Positions 33,399 through 40,470 of a DNA stretch of 44,462 nucleotides are shown piece by piece. Made by a program: the position numbers and the translations under genes. Source of the stretch: Nitrospirota bacterium (GTDB taxonomy: Bacteria; Nitrospirota; Thermodesulfovibrionia; UBA6902; DSMQ01); contig JACRGX010000008.1 in assembly GCA_016212185.1 (NCBI GenBank), forward strand, positions 1-44,462. Reading direction: 5' to 3'. The notes below the pieces were generated by a model. That model was not told the origin of the DNA. It ran no database searches and was given only the letters and a program-made list of their open reading frames with translations. Numbering within the stretch: the first letter of the stretch is position 1; each line of letters starts with the position of its first letter.

Positions 33399-34379
33399 TC
33401 AACCTTTTCCCCCAATCTTCACCCTCGGGTCAACAAGCGCATACCCGATATCTGCAAGGCGGTTGCCGACAAGCGTCAGGAAGGCCCCGATAACGAGTAT
33501 CCCCATTATTACAGGATAATCTCTTGACATTGCAGATGAATAAAAAAGCTGTCCCATGCCCGGAATGGAAAACAGTGTTTCAATTATTACGCTGCCGCCT
33601 ATAAGCCCCGGGACCGAAAGCCCGAGGATAGTAACAACCGGCATTAAGGCATTGCGGAAGGCATGTTTAAAAATCACCTCCGAGTTTTTAAGCCCTTTGG
33701 CCCTGGCGGTTTTTATATAATCCTGCCTTATCACTTCAAGCATATTTGAACGGCTGTAACGGCTTAACCCTGCAACCCCTCCGAAGGAGCCGACAAAAAT
33801 TGGCAGTATAAGATGATGCGCCCTGTCCATAAAAAGCTGAAGCCGGTTCATATCACTTACATCAAGGCTCTGCAGTCCTGATATGGGAAGCCAGCCAAGC
33901 TTAATGCTGAATAAAATCATCAAAAGCAGCGCAAGCCAGAAATGCGGCGTTGAAAAACCGATAAATACTGAGACCGTTGTGATTTTATCAAATAAAGAGT
34001 TCTGTTTAACCGCCGAGAAAATCCCAAGCGGAAGGGCAATGAGAAATATCAAAAAAAGTGATATGACGTTTATGGTTAATGTTATGGGAATCCGTTCTGT
34101 AATTTTTTCAAGGACCTGCCTGCCGTCAACAAAAGATGTTCCAAAATCAAAAAACACAAATCTCTTCAGCCAGTCTATGTACTGCACATGCAGGGGTTTA
34201 TCAAGCCCGTAAAGCCTTTTTAAGTTCTCAATTGCCTGCGCAGATGCCTTTAAACTCATCTCCGCCTGAATCTCTGCCGGCCCGCCTGGGGCAAGGTGTA
34301 TGATTACAAAGGTTATAAGGGTAATGCCAAGTATCATTGGTGCCATCAGCAAAAGTCTTTTTAGCAGAAAATACGGCAT
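33399..34379 (-). CDS. Peptide-type ABC transporter permease (DppB/OppB family)
   Basis: 326 residues. [20 protein letters not shown] start helix, [31 protein letters not shown], then the permease domain with EAA loop [20 protein letters not shown] and [16 protein letters not shown], all as in DppB/OppB. Pairs with the DppC-like gene. A perfect TTGACA -35 lies upstream and a -10-like box is only five bases from the ATG. The stop region contains CAACCTTCAACC-type short repeats (33380-33410). Confidence 0.93.
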   Translation of the reverse strand: MPYFLLKRLLLMAPMILGITLITFVIIHLAPGGPAEIQAEMSLKASAQAIENLKRLYGLDKPLHVQYIDWLKRFVFFDFGTSFVDGRQVLEKITERIPITLTINVISLFLIFLIALPLGIFSAVKQNSLFDKITTVSVFIGFSTPHFWLALLLMILFSIKLGWLPISGLQSLDVSDMNRLQLFMDRAHHLILPIFVGSFGGVAGLSRYSRSNMLEVIRQDYIKTARAKGLKNSEVIFKHAFRNALMPVVTILGLSVPGLIGGSVIIETLFSIPGMGQLFYSSAMSRDYPVIMGILVIGAFLTLVGNRLADIGYALVDPRVKIGGKG

Positions 34380-34384
34380 GGATT

Positions 34385-34413
34385 AAATTAATTGATAAAG
34401 CGCCTGTTGTCAA
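34385..34413 (-). promoter_or_regulatory. Candidate promoter of the permease genes
   Basis: Minus strand TTGACA (34408-34413), 17-base spacer, TAATTT (34385-34390), five bases, ATG. Perfect -35, weak -10, no Shine-Dalgarno. Confidence 0.5.
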
Positions 34414-34441
34414 CTGCCCGATGACAGATAATGCCATGCAC

Positions 34442-34470
34442 TTGCCGAATACTTTGCAATGTTGCATAAT
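34442..34470 (+). promoter_or_regulatory. Candidate promoter of the Crp-family gene
   Basis: TTGCCG (34442-34447), 17-base spacer, CATAAT (34465-34470), ten bases to ATG 34481. The expected transcription start is within about four bases of the start codon. Diverges from the permease promoter with 28 bases between the two -35 boxes. Confidence 0.5.
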
Positions 34471-34480
34471 TAATGTACAT

Positions 34481-35170
34481 ATGGAATCCAAGCCTTATAA
34501 CATTATAAAAACCATCCCGTTTTTAGCCTGCCTTTCAGACGAAGAACTATCCGGCATGGAACAAATCTTCCAGAAAAAACATTTTTCAAAAAACGAGATA
34601 ATTCTGCTGGAAGAAGATACTCATAATTACATGTATATCGTTTATTCCGGAATGGTAAAGGTAGTGCAGACAAGCGTTGAGGGAAAAGAGCAGATACTTG
34701 CAATCCGTAAGAAAAGCTCTTTCTTCGGAGAGATGTCGCTGCTTGACGGAAAAACCGCGCCTGCTACCGTCATAGCAATGGAGGATTCAGATGTCTGGAT
34801 AATAACAAAAGAGGATTTTGAGAAATATTTATTAAAAAACACCAAAGTCCTGAAAGAGATTGTCCCGATGCTTTGCCAGAGATTAAGGGAGGCATGGCTG
34901 ATGCTTAAGGTGTCGCGCTTTGCCGGAGCCGAACAAAGGGTCAGGGCAATTCTTAATCTCATCGGTTCGCAGTACGGGGTAAAAGATATGAGAGGGACTA
35001 TCATCTCTTTAAAACTCACCCATGAGGATATTGCTGGGTATGCCTCTGTCTCAAGAGAAACTGTAACCCGCTTTATAAGCAGGTTTTTAAAGGGGGGCGA
35101 GGTTGAAATCCTTGACAACAGATATATACTCCTTAAACCCGCTTTCTTTAAAAAAATACCGATTATGTGA
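34481..35170 (+). CDS. Crp/Fnr-family transcription regulator
   Basis: 229 residues from ATG 34481; the longer open frame overlaps the permease start and is rejected. N-terminal cNMP-binding-type barrel with FFGEMSLLDGKTAPATVIAM (82-100): the phosphate-binding arginine-serine of true cAMP receptors is replaced by A-P-A, so cAMP binding is doubtful. No cysteine cluster of the FNR type. C-terminal HTH: LTHEDIAGYASVSRETVTRF, whose SRETVTR matches the SRETVGR recognition helix of E. coli CRP. That predicts TGTGA half sites, and a perfect one lies just after the stop codon. The likely ligand is unknown. Predicted target is the downstream pilin promoter. Confidence 0.9.
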   Translation: MESKPYNIIKTIPFLACLSDEELSGMEQIFQKKHFSKNEIILLEEDTHNYMYIVYSGMVKVVQTSVEGKEQILAIRKKSSFFGEMSLLDGKTAPATVIAMEDSDVWIITKEDFEKYLLKNTKVLKEIVPMLCQRLREAWLMLKVSRFAGAEQRVRAILNLIGSQYGVKDMRGTIISLKLTHEDIAGYASVSRETVTRFISRFLKGGEVEILDNRYILLKPAFFKKIPIM

Positions 35171-35181
35171 TTTATGTCACA
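35166..35181. promoter_or_regulatory. Perfect CRP-type operator before the pilin promoter
   Basis: TGTGATTTATGTCACA, i.e. TGTGA-N6-TCACA, the ideal CRP palindrome, overlapping the stop codon of the regulator gene. Its centre (35173.5) is about 94 bases upstream of the expected pilin transcription start, close to a class I activator position. Confidence 0.7.
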
Positions 35182-35233
35182 TTAACTTTCTTTTCCAGAG
35201 TGGTATGCTTAAGTCAAACGCATACGAAAAAGC

Positions 35234-35261
35234 TTGACATAATATATAAAATGACTATACT
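35234..35261 (+). promoter_or_regulatory. Promoter of the pilin gene
   Basis: TTGACA (35234-35239), 16-base spacer, TATACT (35256-35261): the best sigma-70-like promoter in the window. Expected start near 35268, giving a leader of about 108 bases. I see no sigma-54 site, although many pilA genes use one. Confidence 0.65.
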
Positions 35262-35267
35262 TTAATA

Positions 35268-35375
35268 AGGTAATTTAAAAGGAGGTGAGACCACCCGAAA
35301 AAAGACTCAAGGCTTGTACGAAGGTCGCTAACGACCTGTGATTTAATAATTTAATTCAGAAAAGGAGGAAAGGTA
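35268..35375 (+). promoter_or_regulatory. Structured 5' leader of the pilin mRNA
   Basis: Contains GGTGAGACCACC (35284-35295, a 4-bp hairpin) and a perfect hairpin AGGTCG-CTAA-CGACCT (35322-35337), with GACC of the first able to pair with GGTC of the second instead. A GTG frame at 35285 (18 codons, ending at TGA 35341) follows AAGGAG without spacing. The pilin's own AGGAGG is at the end. Does not match any riboswitch I know by eye. Confidence 0.4.
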
Positions 35376-35873
35376 ATGTTTAAGGCAGTAGATAATTTAA
35401 AAGAGCAAAAAGGCTTTACCCTTATTGAACTGCTCATCGTCGTTGCAATCATCGGTATCCTTGCTGCTATAGCAATACCCGGATATCTCGGCATGCAGGA
35501 AAGGTCCAGAAAGGGCGCTGTCACAAGGTCTGCGTCAGCTGCAGAGCCTGAACTTCAGGCATGGCTTAATTCTTCTTTGAAAACAGGCACCGGCGCAACA
35601 TTAAGGGAAAATGACACTGACGGTAACGGCGCTATTGACGGTAGTGATGATACAAATTCCGAACTGTCTGTGGCAGGCGTATGCGCCGAGTATATAGTCG
35701 CTCAGACTGCATTGGGCAGACAATCCCCATGGGCAGGCGTGGGAAACCTCTGGTCTACTGCTGTAGGCAGCGGACAGATTGCATGTATCATGTCTGGCAC
35801 AACAGCCGTGTCAATAACTGCAAGGGACAACGGCGGAGTTAATATCCATACCAAGACTATTTATTCTGATTAG
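35376..35873 (+). CDS. Type IV pilin with an EF-hand-like loop
   Basis: 165 residues. Class III signal: short leader, then QKG-FTLIELLIVVAIIGILAA, with cleavage after G13 and the conserved Glu at +5, followed by the hydrophobic spine helix. The globular part holds DTDGNGAIDGSD (80-91), a 12-residue calcium loop with D at 1, D at 3, N at 5, D at 9 and D at 12. Two cysteines (in GVCAEY and IACIMSG) could close a disulfide. Strong AGGAGG precedes the ATG. Whether it is a major pilin or a minor/pseudopilin cannot be told; no assembly genes are in the window. A terminator follows at once, inside the next gene. Confidence 0.9.
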   Translation: MFKAVDNLKEQKGFTLIELLIVVAIIGILAAIAIPGYLGMQERSRKGAVTRSASAAEPELQAWLNSSLKTGTGATLRENDTDGNGAIDGSDDTNSELSVAGVCAEYIVAQTALGRQSPWAGVGNLWSTAVGSGQIACIMSGTTAVSITARDNGGVNIHTKTIYSD

Positions 35874-37813
35874 TGGCAACTCATTGTGATTCAAAGCCTG
35901 GGGAAGCCGTCTTCCCCAGGCTTTTATTATTCCTGCTTTCATTCTCCTTAATACTTGTTTATTCCTTAGCCCCAACTGTTTATGTCGGCGACAGCGGTAT
36001 TTTTACCGCTTCATCATATTCCCTCGGTTCGGCGCATCCGCCCGGCTATCCGTTATTCTTACTGCTTGGGAAGCTTCTGACTTTCATACCGTTTGGAAAC
36101 ATTGCATTTAAGGTCAATCTCGTGTGCGCTGTTTTCGGGGCGCTGACCGTCCTGCTGTCTTACATGACAGCCTTTTACCTTACAAAAAATTATGCCGCAG
36201 GCATAGTTGCATCACTTGCCGTTTTAGCCTCGCCCAACTTTATCCTTGAGTCTTCAAAGGCAGAGGTTTATACGCTAAATACTTTTTTAATCGTCCTTAT
36301 ATTTTATTTAGGGCTGAGGGCCTTAAAAGAAACCGATTTCTTCCGGAGCATATTAATCTCATCTTTTATCTTAGGGCTCGGCATGGGCAATCACCATATA
36401 GCCGGTTTTATGCTCATTCCCCTGCTTTATGCGGTCTTTGCAAGGAGAAAGGATATTCCTTTTGGCACAATCACACTAAGCATTCTTTTATTCATTACAG
36501 GGTTTTCCGTTTATCTTTACTTGTACATCAGGAGCCATACAAATACCTTTATTGATTATTCACAGGTTCATTCCTTCAGGGACTTTCTTACGGTTTTTTT
36601 CAGGGCTGAATATTCAGGAGGCACTCTTAAGACCATTGAAGGCACTCCTAATTACAGTATCGGCTGGCTTTATTCCATAAAAAATATCGGACGAATCCTG
36701 TCCTCAGAGGTTCACCCTGTCATATGGCTTTTTGCACTTATAGGCACGGCAAGCCTGCTTAAAAACAAAAAGCTCTTCGGATATATTTTTATTTCGCTTG
36801 TGATATGGCTGCTTCTTGCCAAAATGACTATCGGTCAAAAAGAGCCTACTTATCATGACCTGTTTATTATCAGCCCGTATTTTCTGCAGCTTATTCCTAT
36901 CGCTGGGATTCTTGCCGGTGCAGGCTTATATAAATGTTATGAAAAAATTAATGCCCGTTCATCCCTTGTGGCTCAAACCGTAGCACTCGGATTAATTATT
37001 TTTCAGGCAGCTTACGTCCCAGTCGCAATTCAAAAATCATCCCTCACCGAATACTTCACCGCATATAACTGGATAAAAGATATTTCAAAGGTCTTAAAAA
37101 CAAAGAGCTTTTATTTTGCATTCGGGGATAATCCCGCCTTTTTAGGCTTTTATGGTTTTGGAGTTGAACGGCTGAGAGACGATGTGCTGTACATGGATGC
37201 CGCTTCTGGAAACAGCAGCTTTCGCCTTATCCTTTCTCCCCGGTGGAAATTCGGCATGTGGTATCCTGAGTTCTACGAAACGGCAGGAACCTCCATCAAA
37301 TACTTTTATCCCATCGCTGAGGAGGGCCGGTTGTATGCAAGCAGTATCGGCTCGCTCCCTCAGTTTTTCAAAAACAGGTTTGACGTAAAAGGCTATGTCA
37401 TAATCCCAATACTCCTGCCTAAAGGCAACAAATTTCCGTTGAACGAACAGTTGAAAGAAAACTTTGAGAAAATTGATTATCTTCCCATAATTACAGGAGA
37501 CAACAGGGATATCATGACTGCGGATATCCGCAGATCCTATGTATTAACCATATGGGAATATGCCAACCTTCTTGCCGCTGAAAATTCAAAAGACACCGAC
37601 TATTTTTACAGGCTTGCATTTTTTATAGCAAGAAGGGGGTTCAAGGATGAAATAATAAAAGATTATGTAAATTTTTTGTATGATAAAAGGGGCAATGCGG
37701 CCGCCGCAAAATTCATCTCAGAGCTCAAATATGCCGTGTCTGATACGGAGATGAAAAACGATATAGCCGTCATTGAAAAATGGTACAGGACTGAATTTAA
37801 TAGCAGGAAGTAA
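35873..37813 (+). CDS. DUF2723 multi-pass membrane protein (GT-C-like)
   Basis: 646 residues. The start is GTG 35873, overlapping the pilin TAG; no other usable start lies before the first helix. About a dozen membrane segments. The motif VGDSGIFTASSYSLGSAHPP (short acidic site then AHPPGYPLF) is the hallmark of DUF2723, a GT-C-type family thought to transfer sugars from lipid carriers to proteins. A soluble part follows. A long hairpin in its first codons (35893-35924) should limit its expression relative to the pilin. It may glycosylate the pilin or act in the polymer pathway below; inference only. Confidence 0.82.
   Translation: MATHCDSKPGEAVFPRLLLFLLSFSLILVYSLAPTVYVGDSGIFTASSYSLGSAHPPGYPLFLLLGKLLTFIPFGNIAFKVNLVCAVFGALTVLLSYMTAFYLTKNYAAGIVASLAVLASPNFILESSKAEVYTLNTFLIVLIFYLGLRALKETDFFRSILISSFILGLGMGNHHIAGFMLIPLLYAVFARRKDIPFGTITLSILLFITGFSVYLYLYIRSHTNTFIDYSQVHSFRDFLTVFFRAEYSGGTLKTIEGTPNYSIGWLYSIKNIGRILSSEVHPVIWLFALIGTASLLKNKKLFGYIFISLVIWLLLAKMTIGQKEPTYHDLFIISPYFLQLIPIAGILAGAGLYKCYEKINARSSLVAQTVALGLIIFQAAYVPVAIQKSSLTEYFTAYNWIKDISKVLKTKSFYFAFGDNPAFLGFYGFGVERLRDDVLYMDAASGNSSFRLILSPRWKFGMWYPEFYETAGTSIKYFYPIAEEGRLYASSIGSLPQFFKNRFDVKGYVIIPILLPKGNKFPLNEQLKENFEKIDYLPIITGDNRDIMTADIRRSYVLTIWEYANLLAAENSKDTDYFYRLAFFIARRGFKDEIIKDYVNFLYDKRGNAAAAKFISELKYAVSDTEMKNDIAVIEKWYRTEFNSRK
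35893..35929 (+). terminator. Intrinsic terminator of the pilin gene inside the next coding start
   Basis: AAAGCCTGGGGAAG (35893-35906), loop CCGT, CTTCCCCAGGCTTT (35911-35924), then TATTATTCC. 14-bp perfect stem. The codons it spans read SKPGEAVFPRLL of the DUF2723 protein. Confidence 0.75.
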
Positions 37814-37826
37814 TCCTTATAAAATA

Positions 37827-39077
37827 ATGAAGGTTGTCCAGATAACAAATCTTTATCCCCCCTTTGCCAGAGGAGGCGCGGAAATATATGTTGAAAATCT
37901 TGTAAAGGCATTGTCTTCCGGCAGTGCAGATAATGTCTATGTAATTACAAATGTCCGCGGCAGGGAATTTAAAGACAGGCGCATTATCAATCTGAATCTT
38001 AGAAACTCTGATGCCCTGACATCCCTTCTCATTCCAAATTTTTTAATTTATAAAAAAATTAAAAAATTTCTCTCGGAATTACAACCTGATATCGTGCATG
38101 TGCATAATATTCACGCCACATTAAGCTCTGCCGCCGTCTTTGCCTCGCGAGGCTTCCCCCTTGTCATGACCGTGCATGATTTCTACCTTTTCTGCCCGAC
38201 ATTACGGTTTGTGCATGAGGATGGGAAAATATGCGCCATGGACAAATGTATTACCTGCATGAAAAAATACTATTCCTCCGAAATAAAAAAAAGGTGGGGC
38301 GCATGCCGAATCTTTTCCGGAATGCTGAGATCTGATATGTTTTGCAGACTGCTTTATGAAATCCGCAAAAACCGCCTGAAGCGGATAATCCCCCTTATTG
38401 ATAAATTCATCTGCCCCAATAAATCACAAAAAGAATTGCTTAAGGTAGCAGGCGTGCCGGAAGACAAACTGACAACACTGCCTTACACATCTGACTTTAA
38501 AGTAAAAGAAATTGCCCGGCCCGAAGGGAAATATATAGGCTACGCAGGAGGACTCATCAGGGAAAAGGGAGTTCATGTACTGCTTGAGGCATTGAGCCTT
38601 TTGCCTGAAGACACAAAACTCCTAATTGCCGGCGACGGCATATTCAAAAACGAGCTTGTACGGATGTCTGGGAATTTAGGCATAAAAAACAGGGTGCGCT
38701 TTCTGGGAAAACTCGGAAGGGATGAGATGAGAAGTTTTTATGATAAGATACATGTGCTCGTTGTTCCATCCCTCTGGCCCGAGGTGCTTGGTATTGTGGG
38801 GCTTGAGGCAATGACATCAGGGAAGCCGGTTATTGGCAGCAATATAGGCGGCATACCTGACTGGATAGAAGACGGCGTTAACGGTTTTCTGGTTCCTCCT
38901 GATTCGCCTAAGTCGCTTGCAGAAAAGGCAATGACTTTATTTAATACGGAAGACATGATTTATAAATTCGGGCTTAACGGGCAGAAAAAATTTACAGATG
39001 AATTTTCGCCCGAAGTTCATAAAAACAAGATAATTAATTTATACAGAAAGCTCTTGCATGGACATAACATTAATTGA
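37827..39077 (+). CDS. GT4-family glycosyltransferase
   Basis: 416 residues from ATG 37827, chosen because MKVVQITNLYPPFARGGAEIYVEN is the standard GT-B start (quoted in part: NLYPPFARGGAEIYVENL); the frame opens earlier inside the previous gene. C-terminal donor site: KYIGYAGGLIREKGVHVLLE, then PSLWPEVLGIVGLEAMTSGKPVI with the E-x7-E. A cysteine-rich insert (FCPTLRFVH, CAMDKCITCMKK) is typical of some GT4 subfamilies. Cytoplasmic, membrane-linked, uses nucleotide sugars. Overlaps the next gene by 20 bases. Confidence 0.9.
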   Translation: MKVVQITNLYPPFARGGAEIYVENLVKALSSGSADNVYVITNVRGREFKDRRIINLNLRNSDALTSLLIPNFLIYKKIKKFLSELQPDIVHVHNIHATLSSAAVFASRGFPLVMTVHDFYLFCPTLRFVHEDGKICAMDKCITCMKKYYSSEIKKRWGACRIFSGMLRSDMFCRLLYEIRKNRLKRIIPLIDKFICPNKSQKELLKVAGVPEDKLTTLPYTSDFKVKEIARPEGKYIGYAGGLIREKGVHVLLEALSLLPEDTKLLIAGDGIFKNELVRMSGNLGIKNRVRFLGKLGRDEMRSFYDKIHVLVVPSLWPEVLGIVGLEAMTSGKPVIGSNIGGIPDWIEDGVNGFLVPPDSPKSLAEKAMTLFNTEDMIYKFGLNGQKKFTDEFSPEVHKNKIINLYRKLLHGHNIN

Positions 39078-40470
39078 CCCGACAGGCGCAACGAGGGGGC
39101 TGAACGCCGGACTGGCATATCTTGCAGGCTCGCTCTTGTCCAAAGGCAAAACAGTCAGAGTTATTGACCTCAACAACCGGCAGGATAATTTTGAACAAAG
39201 GATACGGCAGATTGACAGCGGCATTGTCGGAGTCTCGCTTAAATCCGCCACTGCCGCCTCTTCAAAACCGCTGATTAAACTTCTGAATGAAAATAAGAAA
39301 ATACGATTTAAGCTCTGCGGAGGCCCTCACATCACGGTAGCAGGCAGGGACTTTATTGAAAAATACGGTTTTGACGCCGGAGTAATCGGAGAGGCTGAAA
39401 ATACAATAGTAAATTTTCTGGAATATGCAGAGGGCAGAAGGGACCTTGGCAGTATCGGCAATATCTGGCACAGGGACAAAACAACAGGCGATATTTGTCA
39501 TTTCGGGCTGAAAGAACATGAGCAAAACCTGGACCTGCTGCCGTTTCCTGATTATGAGGTATTTGACTCCTTCAGGGGCCTAATAGAAGACTATCCGCTT
39601 CTTACAAGCCGAGGCTGTCCTTATCAGTGCATCTACTGCTGTGTCGGAGCAGTCTCAGGCAGGAAATGGCGCGCAAGGGAAGTTGACAACATAATTAAAG
39701 AACTCCTTGAGGCGCAGAAAAAATATCATTTTAAAAAATTTCATATAATAGATGACAACTTCACGCTTGATACCGGCAGAACAAAAGATTTTTGCAGGAG
39801 ATTGCTTGAAAGCGGACTGCAAAAGGAATGGCATTGCCCCAACGGCGTAAGGGCTGACAGGCTGGACGAAGAATTGCTGAGCCTGATGAAGATGTCAGGC
39901 TGTTCGTCTATTAATATCGGGATTGAGAGCGGCGTTCAAAAGGTTTTTGACAGTCTGAAAAAAGGAGAGGCGCTTGCAGATATAGAACAGGCCATAAAAT
40001 CGGCTGAAAAAACCGGCATCAGGGTTAATGGATTTTTTATCCTCGGACTGCCGGGAAGCACTTATGCGGATGATATGAAAAGCCTTGAATACAGTGAGGC
40101 GCTCAGGTTAAATGATGCGCTTTTTAACCTTATCAGCATTTATCCAGGCACAGAACTCTGGGAAAACATAACCGGCGACAAAAGGATAAAAATCCTCAGA
40201 GACTGGACAGACTCTTTTCATTTCGGAGGCAATGCAGAGCCCGTGTTTGAGACGGAAGATTATGCGGCTAAAGACAGAAAAAAGGCATTTTACATCTCAA
40301 ATTTAAAGAGAAAGCATTATCTGGTTGTTGCGGGCGAGACCGGAAGTGTTTTAAAAAGGGCGCTGACAGCGCTGAAAATTATCCTGAAATACGACAGGCG
40401 CTCATTTTTCAGCCATGTCTTTTTCATCTTAAAAAATATGCGAAAGGTGCTGAGTCATGTCAGAAATTAA
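39058..40470 (+). CDS. B12-binding-domain radical SAM protein
   Basis: 470 residues. N-terminal cobalamin-binding region (LIDPTGATRGLNAGLAYLAG, then GIVGVSLKSATAASS, FKLCGGPHITVAGRDF, GVIGEAENTIVNFLE). Radical SAM motif CPYQCIYC (C187, C191, C194), then HIIDDNFTLDTGRTKDF and GIESGVQKVFDSLKKGE, GFFILGLPGSTYADD. Same broad class as the 26380 gene but in GC-richer DNA of host type. Overlaps both glycosyltransferase neighbours (20 and 14 bases), so it works on the same glycan, perhaps C-methylation of a sugar or a lipid; substrate unknown. Confidence 0.88.
   Translation: MDITLIDPTGATRGLNAGLAYLAGSLLSKGKTVRVIDLNNRQDNFEQRIRQIDSGIVGVSLKSATAASSKPLIKLLNENKKIRFKLCGGPHITVAGRDFIEKYGFDAGVIGEAENTIVNFLEYAEGRRDLGSIGNIWHRDKTTGDICHFGLKEHEQNLDLLPFPDYEVFDSFRGLIEDYPLLTSRGCPYQCIYCCVGAVSGRKWRAREVDNIIKELLEAQKKYHFKKFHIIDDNFTLDTGRTKDFCRRLLESGLQKEWHCPNGVRADRLDEELLSLMKMSGCSSINIGIESGVQKVFDSLKKGEALADIEQAIKSAEKTGIRVNGFFILGLPGSTYADDMKSLEYSEALRLNDALFNLISIYPGTELWENITGDKRIKILRDWTDSFHFGGNAEPVFETEDYAAKDRKKAFYISNLKRKHYLVVAGETGSVLKRALTALKIILKYDRRSFFSHVFFILKNMRKVLSHVRN

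Noticed and set aside
34481-35170. FNR-type oxygen sensor
   Set aside because: No N-terminal cysteine cluster; only scattered cysteines (C17 and C132) are seen, and the recognition helix is CRP-like.
35190-35230. Sigma-54 promoter for the pilin
   Set aside because: GTGGTATGCTTAAG lacks the GG-N10-GC spacing, while a good TTGACA/TATACT pair lies just downstream.
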